Assembly: GCA_009859145.1 (NCBI GenBank) | Contig: VRVR01000024.1 | Span: 248,001 to 312,000 of the forward strand | Source: Andalucia godoyi | Lineage: Eukaryota; Discoba; Jakobea; Jakobida; Andaluciidae | DNA length: 64,000 bases | Direction: 5' to 3' | In this document: positions 20,601 to 28,092 of the stretch, in pieces | Layout: the number at the start of each line of letters is the position of its first letter | How positions within the stretch are numbered: the first letter of the stretch is position 1 | Notes under the pieces: model-generated | The model's database searches: none | What the model saw: only the letters and a program-made list of their open reading frames with translations | Told to the model about the DNA's origin: nothing | Translations under genes and position numbers: made by a program

Positions 20601-22347
20601 GATTGACATCAAGATGGTGTCCATGGGGCAAGGACAGGAGGTGATTGCGCGACGGCTGGTTGCGAATGCCGTTGTGAATGGTGGCTGGGTTCTTTTGCAA
20701 AATTGCCACTTGGGTTTGCGCTATTTAGCCGAGTTGGAAGAACAGCTGTTTGCGCCTGGTGGCTGGGTGTCTCTTGCTCAAGGTGCGCTGCAACAGGGTG
20801 CTGAGGTGTCGGAGAAGTTTGAGTGTGAACCGTCGTTCCGAATCTGGATTACTACAGAACCAAATCCCCGCTTCCCAATTAACTTGCTACAAGCTGCAAT
20901 CAAGTTGACGAATGAACCGCCGCAGGGTGTGAAAGCCGGACTTCGTCGGTCGTTCGCGTGGGTGAACCAGGACATGTTGGATGCTGTGGATAAACCGCAA
21001 TGGCGACAGATGTTGTATGCTGCCACGTTCCTGCACTCGACCGTGATCGAAAGAAAGAAGTTTGGTCCGCTTGGGTGGTGTGTCCCCTACGAGTTTAATC
21101 AAACTGATCTCGCTGCATCTGTGCAGTTCCTTCAGAATCACCTGTATAACCTGGACCCGAGAACTGCGAAAGGGCCATCTTGGGAAACGGTACGCTACAT
21201 GGTTTGCGAAGTGCAGTATGGTGGCAGAATTACAGATGACTATGATAAGCGTTTGTTGGTAACGTATGGTGATATCTGGTTTTCGCCGCAGTTGTTCTCT
21301 GAGGAATTTGAGTTCTACAAGGGCTACAAGGTTCCGAACTTCAAGTCCATCCAGGAGTACAGAGGATACATTGACAGCTTGCCGTTGGTGGACACTCCCG
21401 AGATTTTCGGCATGCATCCGAACGCAGAACTGACGTTCAACGCGAATAAGTCAAAGGATGTTCTCGGTACTATTCTGGATGTCCAACCGAAGGACTCTGG
21501 CGGATCTGGCGGAGAAACGCGAGAGGAGGCAGTTTTGCGAATTGCAAGTGACCTTCTTTCCAAATTGCCCCCTGATTATTCAAAGATTCAGGTCAAGACA
21601 CAAATGAAGAAGATTGGAGGAACAACACCATTGAACGTGTTCTTGGGCCAAGAGATTGATCGCATGCAGATTGTCATTTCCGCGATTCGCCGGACGCTTC
21701 TGGATCTGAAGCTTGCCATTGCAGGTACGATCATCATGTCTGCGGATCTGCAAAACGCGCTGGATGCGCTGTTTGATGCTCGTGTTCCAGCCAAGTGGCT
21801 CCGCGTCTCCTGGCCCAGTCCGACTCTTGGTTTCTGGTTTTCGGATGTTCTTGGACGTGTGCGGCAGTACACTTCTTGGCTGACGGAAGGCCGCCCCAAG
21901 TCGTTCATGCTTGGATACACCTTCAATCCGCAGGGTCTTCTCACGGCTCTCAAGCAGGAATCGACGAGAAAGCACCAGGGCTGGTCATTGGACAACGTCG
22001 TGCTCAAGACCGAGGTGCTGAAGGAGGAGTCTCCGGATCAGCTGAAGGCCGCGCCGGACGATGGCATTGTCTTGCACGGATTGTATCTCGAAGGTGCCAC
22101 ATGGGATCGCAAGAACGTGAAGCTTATCGATTCGAAGCCAAAGGAGCTGTTCACTCTTCTTCCTCTGGTGCATGTGATCGCTGTGAACGTGTCTCCTGCA
22201 ATCGATTCCCGAACCTATGTCTGTCCTGTGTACAAGATTCCGCGTCGTACGGCACTCAACTTTGTCTTTGATGTCACTCTGCGGTCCGACACAAACGTTG
22301 AATTCTGGACTCTCCGTGGAGTTGCCTGTCTTTTGAGCCGTGTGTAG
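8626..22347 (+). CDS. DNAH5-like: Axonemal outer-arm dynein heavy chain, gamma type (DNAH5/DNAH8-like)
   Basis: One uninterrupted frame of 4573 residues, full length for the family. Order: N-terminal tail (DHC_N1), linker, then the AAA ring. AAA1 has GPAGTGKT at ~1871, AAA2 GPSGAGKS at ~2153, AAA3 GEPGTAKT at ~2510 and AAA4 GVGGSGKQ at ~2872. The stalk's first coiled coil lies at ~3100-3210, the microtubule-binding tip at ~3225-3340, and the second coil follows to ~3420. AAA5, AAA6 and the C-terminal domain complete it. The stretch VMRVLR to SKL to EDEPLFLSLI, then MNPKAITATQMFGRLDV and TNDWTDGIFSSLWR, matches DNAH5/8 and Chlamydomonas gamma better than beta chains. It drives outer-arm motility in cilia. 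The AAA1 Walker B reads WCGFDEIN where most dyneins have WGCFDEFN. Confidence 0.96.
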   Translation: MALDGRHKYVFGKAAELLGVSEADLVDFSKDTGAIDNVNSFFKAEGPPKLLIFNISDPSSLDTSGVHDRIDQVQLEHSKGFFMTVGEAPACVIGSPCIYFLRLSNKALAANSIDQDCVHGYFGKDMLGDLKTQLQTVLLPALKAQSNWGELTRDDGVTYDADIREFLESTERFLNNVREADLALHDIITLPPPSKNFQIKNTPEAMKAASLKLEVVVTYEETVRQWMSIISSLIAGSSLIRSEAEDSGPRAELEYWKSRMAKFNSVLEQLKAPQARVVFGVLRSAPSPVLVEWNKLDVAITNAANEAKDNVKYLYTLEEFYDPLYKLDPPNVIPTIPGLLNSIRMMYSIARFYNTAERMTALFVKVTNQIIVCCRKYLTTANNIFDEDRSAYVERLRSCVDLNDAYQRAYRETKLQLQSDPANRQFDFSESALFSNVDLFSERIVRIMDILHTISQFSTLEGCLIDGIQPLVKRFRQIVDDIKKKPQTFFLDHRKSDFDKYYLDFRRSVLDLESELVNFINEAFLKTSSTVRAISLLQQFKGVLQRESLQKLLEEKYLFVFEKYTSDLDMVKNQYEAQKEDPPVPRNTPKVAGSIFWSRQLLRRIERPMMFFLHTPVIQSKDGKRVVKLYNKIATALVSFETLWFDCWCQSVEAARDGLHATLLVRHPDTKALYVNFDTQIMQLLREARCLKRLGFDIPDTALIVCDQEERFKSYCEVLHHMVRVYSDCPKQISSGYKPLAQPLLQRLDDAIRPGLQSITWTSLNIDSYIANLKLEIEKFQEVVRKCEDIFKTRIEGGQAFIRNLRLIRIAPGESTMSVHYFLEKQTENIVSSTTDIDLRNQEIETATHDLVNFLHSVYLVPEAYEIEEDVKRFVRNQERQTFEAVALCIRHSVSFLKHRLTIPILPNGQRVVASADNAIFKADLTVLVPDVVLDPPLPDLQRVINTSMKMIIERMKFIYWWGQSRPTQTPLGNASPEKEVGSQAASDLRSIHVAMGSNRQVVKSYLQLTGAVEALKREVSEYIAMFARFNLLWNMNRADYVKAFMAKNPSLEDFESELKKFNNFKLEAERFQEFYVIGPITLDLSPLCATIKNESLAWKQAIGGILSERIKGDVQQLILYMDDTTQKLSRNVRDLEDINLIMSTLASLRETEAEIEMKLIPIEDTYALLNKYHVTIEQEEQDQVDVIRYTWKKLIVLARSTMDKMREIAPGFKKSLLDNVHSFAKDVDVFNKDFVENGPGVKGVKPRIAVDRVKTFQAQFDERERKMQAYQMGEQLFGLPVSEYPDLSRIGKELKLLAKLYDLYTDVLMTVNGYEEILWVDMNADAMGNQLLDFQNKCRKMPKQLRDWDAYEELKKMIDDMNETLPLLIGLAHPSMRDRHWDAVSELCGVKLEYQTPDFKIKTLLEANLLSHRDEIEEITSGAVKEADIEVKLGKVRDDWVSQDLQLGAFKNRGNLVLKSSETSELLALIEDTQMTLGSLLSNRYNRPFRKDIQLWIQKLTTVQEVLELFLQVQALWIYLEAVFSGGDIARQLPQEAKRFANIDKSWCKIMATAADNANVVKLCHGDDMLRNLLPHLFESLEICQKSLSGYLEAKRQVFPRFYFVSDAQLLEILGQGSDPHTIQPHLLSIFANLAKVQFDGVQRNKIVAMESAEAESVPLSTPLVCDGNIEDWLNKLVVVMADTVRDVSAQMFGRLDLIQDGGNRQKVEEFIAMFPAQVSLLGVQVFWTVDSEDALNKAKTEKNAMAVARKKFEALLATLIDVTTGNLSKRMRTNVETLITIHIHQVDIFLDLVKLRVRAANDFEWLKQTRFYWKPEEMRSIVSITDVDFDYCWEYLGCKERLVITPLTDRIYISCSQAMGMYYGGAPAGPAGTGKTETTKDMGSSVGKYFITINCSDQMDYRGMAKLYKGIAQSGIWCGFDEINRVELEVLSVVAAQIACIYAALRDRKTVFTFVDGTDIPLDPKCGIFITMNPGYAGRTELPENMKALFRSIAVVVPDRQIIMRVRLAASGFQENQALAKKFFILYRLCEEQLSKQTHYDFGLRNILSVLRTCGTTKRSNLTASETMVLMRVLRDMNISKLVEEDEPLFLSLIADLFPGTNVEASTYPELQQAIAKHADAMGLINSPGWNLKVIQFYEQWRVRHGLCLMGPSGAGKSSLLSVLLKSLSDVDVPTKEVRMNPKAITATQMFGRLDVQTNDWTDGIFSSLWRRSNKRTQGNSWIILDGPVDAVWIENLNTVLDDTRTLTLANGDRLGMPATLKLVFEVGNLDNASPATVSRMGMVYMGPSALGWEPVVEAWLKSSGRFEDEKAKLRDLFNKSVEGLLVELRDNFGPRMNVEPVNYLSTFLKLLAGLLPRAAPPQSNNPEDNKGPAIGAPRGPAKQCASHMHVERLFTFAACWSLGGLLELPGRRKFHDFMKKLGFDLPKIATSGGDGEDVVEETVFDYFVDDSGDWKHWSTRVPAWEYPRDPEKTPDFASILVPTVDNVRCGFLIQLIANQGLPVLLIGEPGTAKTVTIQQFLFSQDPDYVKNKMIAFSSATTPMIFQRTLEASVEKRMGTSYGPPPGKKLLVFIDDINMPEINEWGDQVTNEIVRQLVEDGGFFSLEKPGEWSSILDVHFLAAMNQPGGGRNDIPSRMKRHFSIFNVTLPSTVSVERIYGAMSAGHFCAERGFAAPVVEAAKLLPRFTRVLWEATKKKMLPTPAKFHYIFNLRDLSRTFQGILKSEHDVIKTKTDLFRLWRHECERVLPDRFNDPADLEWFGAATKQLIVKELGEEAAPAIMDTPIYFADFLREEVEPENPEDESYLPKIYEPIASFPQLQERLEYYQTQYNETYKKSPMDLVLFEYAMVHLLRISRVIRTARGNALLVGVGGSGKQSLTRLASFIAGYKTFQIVITKTYNITNLMDDLKALYRMAAVDSPVTFLFTDNEIKDESFLEYINMILTSGEISGLFPKDELDAALEDVRPIAKKEFPGFVDTSENLYKYFINRVRDRLHVVLCFSPVGDKFRTRARKFPGLISGCNIDWFPLWPLDALHATAKRFLGEFSMLVATDQVRSNLVDHICNVHDLVGQTTGQYFAKYRRNVFTTPKSYLSFIDSYKKVYKLKYEEVKVLADRINAGLSKLLQAEKDVSKMKIDLQVKEKDLAVAVTNTEKLLAVIKEQTAIAEKKKNEVQKVKDELQGQADQIKAEKEQAEAELEAARPALEEAESALNQIKPADIATLKKLGKPPNLIKRIMDGVLLLRMMSLDKVNVDPEFAAERSQILPSWGDAVKMMNDSNFLNALMSFERDAINDETCELLAPYLEMEDFTTDLARKSSGNAAGLCTWVRAMVTYHEVAKVVAPKRERLREAEVLLRAAQKELSAAQAELDEKQRQVDEMMTKLDAAMKEKQRLQDDATLTKSRLNAAEQLITGLAGEKIRWTQQSKEFDDKIRRLVGDVAIACAFLSYAGPFNSEFRTLLVAKRWKGDLDSRAIPRSSDEQMPSLTSFLTDENTIGEWTLQGLPTDDLSIQNGIIVTQASRYPLLVDPQGQAKKWIKSREDKNGLILTTLTHKMFRQHLEDALSQGRPMLIEDLGEDLDPVIDPLLEKQFIRVGARKKKVRVGDKEVDVEDGFVLYMTTKLPNPRYTPEIFAKTSIIDFTVTIKGLEDQLLGRVILKEKAELEESRKQLLEEINSCKKTVAKCEEDLLYRLSSSQGNLLDDASLIEVLNQTKKIAAEVTEKLSIAETTTEKITLAREEFRPVATRGSILYFVLTELSLVNVMYQISLELFLQLFDQAIDTADKSPFAAKRIENIISNSTFSIFKYVQRGLYEKDKLMYSLLLALKIDLVAGKISSVEFNTLLRGGAAVDMNTARKKPFAWIPDNSWLNLIALSSVSKFVQLLENIVANEAFWRGYYDAELPENSPLPEPFDGKLSQFQKFMLVRSWREDRAMMGAQQYIMESLGQQFVEGIPLDWELLWSESAPRIPVICLLSMGADPSSSIEALARKKKIDIKMVSMGQGQEVIARRLVANAVVNGGWVLLQNCHLGLRYLAELEEQLFAPGGWVSLAQGALQQGAEVSEKFECEPSFRIWITTEPNPRFPINLLQAAIKLTNEPPQGVKAGLRRSFAWVNQDMLDAVDKPQWRQMLYAATFLHSTVIERKKFGPLGWCVPYEFNQTDLAASVQFLQNHLYNLDPRTAKGPSWETVRYMVCEVQYGGRITDDYDKRLLVTYGDIWFSPQLFSEEFEFYKGYKVPNFKSIQEYRGYIDSLPLVDTPEIFGMHPNAELTFNANKSKDVLGTILDVQPKDSGGSGGETREEAVLRIASDLLSKLPPDYSKIQVKTQMKKIGGTTPLNVFLGQEIDRMQIVISAIRRTLLDLKLAIAGTIIMSADLQNALDALFDARVPAKWLRVSWPSPTLGFWFSDVLGRVRQYTSWLTEGRPKSFMLGYTFNPQGLLTALKQESTRKHQGWSLDNVVLKTEVLKEESPDQLKAAPDDGIVLHGLYLEGATWDRKNVKLIDSKPKELFTLLPLVHVIAVNVSPAIDSRTYVCPVYKIPRRTALNFVFDVTLRSDTNVEFWTLRGVACLLSRV

Positions 22348-22775
22348 TCGTGCATCCCGTAAATACATTAAAAAGACATCATCCAATTCCCGTCTTCCTC
22401 TTTTTTTCTTTTCTTTTCCCCTCGCCGGCTGTACGCGCTCCTTCATCCTTCCCTTCATCTTTCCCCCAACGTGCTGTTGTAGAGTGCGTACAGTTTTTCC
22501 CCACCGAAGAAAAGGAGATCGGGAGATTTTTTCCTTTTTGATTCTTCCCCGTCTTTGTTGGCTTGTTTGGCTGAGCGTATTTAATTCGTGTTTTTTTAAA
22601 TTTTAAATTAAATTATTCGCAAAACAAAAAAAAAAAGAAAGGTTCGACGGTATTCACAACGTTCACGTCACATTTTTGCGAAGAATTTCAGAGGATCGCA
22701 ATAGTCGCTTCCGTCGCTGGGGTTTTGTTCGTTGGGTACATACTGGTATATGTGCGTGAGTGAGCGTGAGGAGGA
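22348..22775. other. Tandem intergenic spacer dynein / PLC-like gene
   Basis: This 428-bp spacer between two + strand genes is pyrimidine-rich at ~22385-22480, then AT-rich around 22590-22640 with an A12 run. It must hold the dynein 3' end and the next gene's promoter. No gene seen. Confidence 0.5.
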
Positions 22776-24512
22776 ATGCAGTTTCCTGACGTCCCCTATG
22801 ACTTGCAGTGCCACCTTGTGACGCATAATTCGACTTCGCTGAACAAACTGGGATCGATGGTTGCGAACCAATCTCGAAGTCTGCGCGAGCAGTGGTGCGA
22901 CGGCATCAGGTGTTTCAAGCTTCCGATCACGCTATCCGCCCCGTCCCTGTCAAAAGAACTGGCGCGAATGATGTTTGGGTCTCGCAAGCGAAAAGCGCCG
23001 TCGCCGAAATCATCCATTGGGCGGCACCACTCGTCTGTGGATTTGGCCAGTGAAGTAGACTCGGTCTTTTTGCGATCGCCATCGCCGCCAGTGGTCGCAG
23101 ACTCCTCGCCAGGCACAGCAGCAGCGTCCCCAACTTCAACGTCGATGATGATGACGACAAATTCTGGCATCGGTGCCTCTGCGTCGTCCTATTCTCTCAA
23201 TTCAAACACGCAGGTTGTCCCGTTTGTCGCACATACAGGCGGACGAAGTCGCATGCTTGATCCGTGCAATAGAAGGCTTCGAGATGTCCTGTCCTCGATC
23301 AAGGATCTGTTTGAAACATCCAGGTTCCCGGGCTGCGTTACCATCTTTATCAATGTAATGGTATCGCAGCATATCATGTCGCGGTCTGCGCTGTACCCAT
23401 TGCTGTATAGAGAATTTGTGGATTCTGGAGTCGCACCACTCATGTTTGATTCACAGCACGATCGGAATCCATGGCCGACTCCAAGGGAAATGAACCAGAT
23501 GGGCCAGCCGTTTGTCGTGTTTATTGATGAATTGCACGGAGACGGAGCACAGTGCCTGCAGCCGTCTTCGTCTTCGTCTTCGTCACACTCGGCTTCCTCG
23601 CAGTTTGGAATGTTTCACTCTTTTTCAGAATGGGTAGTCGAAACCCGGAAATTATTCAAACATGAATCCGATTTTGATGATCGATTACGAAGGGAGGCAT
23701 CGGACGAATTTGTCGGTCAACGGATGTTGATGATGCATCATTATCTGACAGGCATCGCGTCGGGATCCGTTTCGCTTGCATCTGAAGCGAATACATATGC
23801 ATCTGTGGTTCGAAGAGCCGAGCAGCTGTTTAATCGATACAAGAAGATGCCGGGTTTCTTGCAAGTGGACTTCTACGAGGTCGGTGCTGTAGTTCCTGCA
23901 GCGCAAAGTCTGAACCGTCGATGGGCTGTGGAGAGAGAGGCGATTCTTGACCTCTGGTCATCGGATCTTAAACGCGCGCCGTCGAAATCCTCTGACATGT
24001 ATGAGGCTGGATTAATGATTCAAATGTCCACGACTGTCTTGGAGAATGAGCTGGAGCTGGATGACAGTTTCAGCAGCAATGCTGCAGATGCGGATACAGA
24101 CGACGATGACGATGATGCGGAGGAAGCCATGGAAGATCCGACAGAAGCGGCGAACGCTCCTGCACGAAGTACGAAGATGGTTCGATTTCCTTCCCATGGC
24201 CGAATGAGTCGAAACGAGGCTACGGTCTCCATTTCCAGTACGAATGTGAACCCAAACCCCGTTGCTGCGACACGAATGCGCGCACCTTCCTTGATACAAA
24301 ACGACATCAGCTGGGTGTCAATGAATTCTCTCGACATGTCGCTCCACGGAATGGGTCCGATTGAGGAATACAACCACGACGAATTGTTTCCGGTGATGTC
24401 GGATTCGGTGAAGCGCGCCGTGGACGACTATGTTCGATCTCTGCGGTTCATCCGCTGCAGCAGTGTGGATGCTCTGGAGGTCCAAATGGACCATTTGGCG
24501 ATGAAAGACTAG
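22776..24512 (+). CDS. PLC-like phosphodiesterase (PI-PLC X-type TIM barrel) with disordered insert
   Basis: 578 residues. The N-terminus has THNS with His17, then NQSRSLREQWCDGIRCFKL, the pattern of bacterial-type and plant X-domain PLC-like enzymes. A ~95-residue Ser/Pro-rich, low-complexity stretch follows, then the second half resumes with AHTGG (His153) and LRDVLSSIKDLFE, VTIFINVMV, WPTPREMNQMGQPFVVF. Further on come MMHHYLTG, NTYASVVRRAEQLFNRYK and FLQVDFYEVG, all expected late-barrel motifs. His17 and His153 are the predicted catalytic pair. Members cleave phosphatidylinositol-type phosphodiesters or related lipids. The last ~190 residues, with an Asp/Glu-rich patch near 440, match nothing I know. 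No signal peptide was seen, so a cytosolic site is inferred. Confidence 0.75.
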   Translation: MQFPDVPYDLQCHLVTHNSTSLNKLGSMVANQSRSLREQWCDGIRCFKLPITLSAPSLSKELARMMFGSRKRKAPSPKSSIGRHHSSVDLASEVDSVFLRSPSPPVVADSSPGTAAASPTSTSMMMTTNSGIGASASSYSLNSNTQVVPFVAHTGGRSRMLDPCNRRLRDVLSSIKDLFETSRFPGCVTIFINVMVSQHIMSRSALYPLLYREFVDSGVAPLMFDSQHDRNPWPTPREMNQMGQPFVVFIDELHGDGAQCLQPSSSSSSSHSASSQFGMFHSFSEWVVETRKLFKHESDFDDRLRREASDEFVGQRMLMMHHYLTGIASGSVSLASEANTYASVVRRAEQLFNRYKKMPGFLQVDFYEVGAVVPAAQSLNRRWAVEREAILDLWSSDLKRAPSKSSDMYEAGLMIQMSTTVLENELELDDSFSSNAADADTDDDDDDAEEAMEDPTEAANAPARSTKMVRFPSHGRMSRNEATVSISSTNVNPNPVAATRMRAPSLIQNDISWVSMNSLDMSLHGMGPIEEYNHDELFPVMSDSVKRAVDDYVRSLRFIRCSSVDALEVQMDHLAMKD

Positions 24513-24606
24513 TGGTCCATCCTGTCTCCGCCCCCTATTCGGTTCCCTTTTCAGTCCCCCCGTCCCCAAAGCTCTTTCATGTATTATGCTCCCTTTCTTT
24601 TTTACC

Positions 24607-25776
24607 TTATTCACATGTTGCTGTACTCGCCATTGTCTCGGCAATTCGCAGCGCCTCTGTCTCGATGACGTCTTCTGCAACTTCATCGAGCATTTCCTCG
24701 ACTAGCTCATGCGCTGCGATTCGTGCAAGATGGACGCCAAATTCCACGTCCTTTTCAACTGTCTCGTTTCTCGCAACACCGGAAGCGACTGCATGAGATC
24801 GAAATGACTTTTCCAAGGATTGAACAAATGTCGGGTCTTTCCATCTTCTCCTCTTGTTCCTTACTTCTGTAACATACTGTAATATGTCTGCAATCTGTGC
24901 CATTGGCAATAAACCGCTGTCAACGCGATCCACGCGGTGGATGCATACCTGCTTCATAGGTCTTTTCTGCGAACTGCTAAGCGCCGAACGTCGTCTGTTC
25001 TCTTCCACCAGCGCCTTTGCCTTGCGTAACATTTGCATGAATTCGTGATGCGAAACCCCCGGGTAGCCATCGACCGTCATTCCATGCTTTCCATCTTCAT
25101 CTCCTTTTCCTTCTCTTTTCATCGGCACTACAGCTGCCCTCGCATTGTCTGCAGTCCCTGACGGATTGGATGCCGCAGCGACGACGTCTGCTGCTTTCGG
25201 CCTCTGCACACCTGTTACATTCGAAGAAACATGCAGTGTTTCCCATTTGTATCCAGACGGCTTGAGCAGAAAACCTCCATCCTTCGATGCAGTGTTCCCA
25301 CGAGGCGTCATCGCCTTTCTCCTGGACGTGTCCAACAACTTTGCTTCGTTTTGAACGTCCATCCCATTTGCAACATGCGTGTTTCCCGTTTCTACTCTTT
25401 CATCCCTATCTTTCTGTGAACTCGGTGTCGGCGACGACGACAATGGGGATGGATGGGATTTGTCGCATAATCGGGTTTCTAACTCGTGCGACAGAATGCG
25501 AGACAGTTCTCGATTGATTTGGTTATCGCTCGATTCGGCAGACTTTGCTTTCGCAGGAGACCTCTTCATGTCTGATGCCCCTGTCCCTGCTCCTGCTCCT
25601 GGATCTGGATGCAGAACATGGATCAACGAGTCCAAAAGATGCCGTTGCTGCTCTTTCTCATGCATCATTTGCCTTGTCTTTTCATTGAACTGAACCGTCA
25701 GCTTTCGTGTGGATTTTGACAACTCCTCGCGACTCCTTTCAAGATCGCGGATCTGCTGTCGGAACACCTCATTCAT
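24607..25776 (-). CDS. Unknown protein with N-terminal coiled coil and conserved-looking acidic C-terminus
   Basis: 389 residues from the ATG at 25776 (MNEVFRQQIRDLERS). Residues ~1-55 are a heptad-like coiled coil, ~60-260 are disordered and rich in Ser, Pro and Lys, and the last ~120 residues look folded. That end includes MKQVCIHRVDRVDSGLLP, a basic RNKRRRWKDP patch and an acidic helix, AAHELVEEMLDEVAEDV. I do not recognise the family. The layout recalls centrosomal or basal-body proteins, but that is only an impression. It is convergent with the PLC-like gene, 94 bp between stops. The frame continues upstream of the ATG without another Met, so a missed 5' exon is possible. Confidence 0.7.
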   Translation of the reverse strand: MNEVFRQQIRDLERSREELSKSTRKLTVQFNEKTRQMMHEKEQQRHLLDSLIHVLHPDPGAGAGTGASDMKRSPAKAKSAESSDNQINRELSRILSHELETRLCDKSHPSPLSSSPTPSSQKDRDERVETGNTHVANGMDVQNEAKLLDTSRRKAMTPRGNTASKDGGFLLKPSGYKWETLHVSSNVTGVQRPKAADVVAAASNPSGTADNARAAVVPMKREGKGDEDGKHGMTVDGYPGVSHHEFMQMLRKAKALVEENRRRSALSSSQKRPMKQVCIHRVDRVDSGLLPMAQIADILQYVTEVRNKRRRWKDPTFVQSLEKSFRSHAVASGVARNETVEKDVEFGVHLARIAAHELVEEMLDEVAEDVIETEALRIAETMASTATCE

Positions 25777-26028
25777 CCCCCTTCCCCCCGATGTTTTTGT
25801 GGTGGTGATGGTTATTCTTGCTGTTCCTACAAATACTGCAATCCTTAACACCTGTACCAAAACAAGTCAACGTCCCACCTGACCCGTCGATTTTTGCTGC
25901 ACCTTGCGAGAATGAGACAGCATCAACTGAGTCCTTTATTTAAAAAAACAGTCTCCTGTTATTATTATTATCTTTTGACCGCTGCGGCTTACTTCTTGTT
26001 TTCATTTTAACGCCAACTCATCTTATGC

Positions 26029-27770
26029 CTACGCACGCGCAGACGTAATCCTCCTCACGAGCCCTCTGTCGCTGGGAAAGACGGCAACTTGGACTCTCCA
26101 CTTCTTCGTGGCTGAAGAATCATCAATTTCAAAGGCTTCTTCTAGACGGAGTTCGACGAGTTCTGGAAGAATGTCCAACGTATGCATGCTCCCATCGGAC
26201 GCTTGCTTGTTCTGTTCATTATGTTCGTGAGCAATATGTGATGGACTTCGCCCATGTCTTTTCTGGCAACGGCATCTGGAGGTCTGGGAAAATGGCAAGA
26301 TGTGTTGCTGCTGCACGAATTGCCTGATTTTTCGGAACTGGCAAATTCGCGAGAAGTCATATGTGTTTCCGACTGGTGCGTTTTGTTCGGTTTCGTGCTG
26401 GTGAGTCTGGCCAAATCCGACAAGAATGGTGGTGGGACGACAAAGCAAAAGTGAAGCTTGCATGTTCACAGAAAAGGTTTATCGGCAGAAAACCGAAGTG
26501 GGACTGGAAGTTGAAGGCTTGGAAGCTTTTTCGTTTTTATATTCTTTGGTCTGTGGAGCGGGGCCGAAGAGGGAGGATGTACGAGTGCTTCAAGAATGGT
26601 GGGCAGCAGCACAAATGGAGCCTGGACAGACGATCTCATCAAGCTCGGGATTTCCAGTAGGGACAAGCGGTTGGACTTTGCTGATGTCCGCACCAGCAGC
26701 AGCGAGCTCATGGATGATCTGCAAATGAGACGCTCGAAGTTCGTGGATTGCGGACCAAACTGCCATTCCAAGAACAGTGCCACCGTGCATGTTTTTCGAC
26801 TCCAGATCTACCGTATTCAGGCTGGTCAAGTACTTGACGCCTACATTATACACTGAACATGCATATATCTACGAATAGACATGATGTATATTCAGTCTTG
26901 CATCCCGTTTCCGGGAAGGGGATAGGCCCCAACACGCCTCACGGCGTTCTTCAGATAAATGCTCCGCGCTCCGTTCCCAATCTCGATCAATCGGTGAGCC
27001 ACTTTCTCAGCGTGACACGTTGTTCCTGAGAAGGGTGCATTTTGAGTCTGACGGCCCTAGCAGCAGGCGCTTTCGTGTCCTCAGTTGCAGCGATTGATGC
27101 AGCTGGAGATACGAGAGGAAGAGGCGGTAGGCGTAGTGACACGTGGTCTCTTAGGAGGTCTGCGGGACCTAGGAGGCCCTGTATCGAGCGGCGTAGGCGT
27201 AGGCGAATGCGTCATCCTAGCGCACTCACGCCCATATTTGAATTAATAAAGCGGAATCAAACGAATGATAGAATAGATGGCTACGGATGCTGCGTTAAAG
27301 AGTGTCGAAAATGCGGAGCCTGTGTCACAGGCTGTGAAACAAACGTGCTAGTGTCGGCCAGCATTGACCGTGTCTGTTTATGGATACTTCCCTTCCGTAT
27401 GCATGACAATGACGTGTTATTATTCAACGGTGTCCAATTGCCCACGATTTACCACCCACTGCATTGGGTTTGTGCCTGTGCTGCTGCAGACGCCAGCTCC
27501 AGAGAGATCCACAGCTCCTGTGGCAACAAGATGCCTTGCGATATCCGTCCGAGCAAGGAAACATGCACACGTAAATGCCTCATTCAGCGCAGCGGAGTCA
27601 CTGTCGAACATCTCTGCGTCGTACCACTTCATGAATGGCGACTGCTGCTGCTGCTGACGAGGTTGGCAATCATAATCATCATCATCAGGCACACACGGCG
27701 TGAACACGGGTTCCAAATCCGAAAAGTCCCCGGAGAGCAGTTGTTCAACAACACGATCGAAATGCTCCAC
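26029..27770 (-). pseudogene. Broken ankyrin-repeat locus (pseudogene, or an exceptional intron-bearing gene)
   Basis: Several minus-strand fragments in different frames look like one ankyrin-repeat gene. The 5' fragment (27770-27420) contains FTCACFLARTDIARHL and TGTNPMQWVVNRGQLDTVE, then a TAA; a further repeat-like stretch (YGREVSINRHGQCWPTLA) continues in another frame. A second piece at 26853-26590 has GGTVLGMAVWSAIHEL and IIHELAAAGADISKV. A third, ending at 26029, has HGRSPSHIAHEHNEQ and a C-terminal ELRLEEAFEID tail. The first two pieces have stops just upstream, and the first lacks an initiating ATG before the repeats. Bases ~26870-27240 show no coding match. Neighbouring genes are intron-free, which favours decay; spliced transcripts would overturn that. 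Confidence 0.45.
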
Positions 27771-28092
27771 AGCGTGCGCAAGTAGCGCGTGGTATTAACG
27801 GGGTAGGTGACATGGAGGAGGCCCTCAGAGTTTCAGACAGTGCATCACGTGGGTCTCTGTCGGGAGTCCTTTTTGAGATGCTGCCGACATCTTCGAATGA
27901 CCGTGACACTTTTGTTCCGCATTTTACTTTTGGTGTTTTTGTCCTCAACGATCCGGTGAGAAATACGGACCCGAAGACCGGAGGCTTCACGCACTTTTGA
28001 CGCGTTCTGATGGAGATGCAACCCTTTTTTCTTTCGCTTCGTGTTTTCCTGGCAACTTCTTCTTCTTCTTCTTCCCGTTTCGTGGATCGGAA
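27771..28092. other. Spacer between ankyrin locus and nuclease gene
   Basis: A 322-bp spacer with no recognisable gene. It ends in TTC repeats (28058-28075) shortly before the nuclease start, so the nuclease promoter probably lies here. Confidence 0.4.

Noticed and set aside
27042-27785. A + strand frame with a C-x-x-x-C-x-x-C-x-x-C-like segment, suggesting an iron-sulfur protein
   Set aside because: It lies antisense to the ankyrin-like fragments, has low-complexity Arg and Ile runs, no ATG at its start and no ferredoxin fold around the Cys; most likely a shadow.
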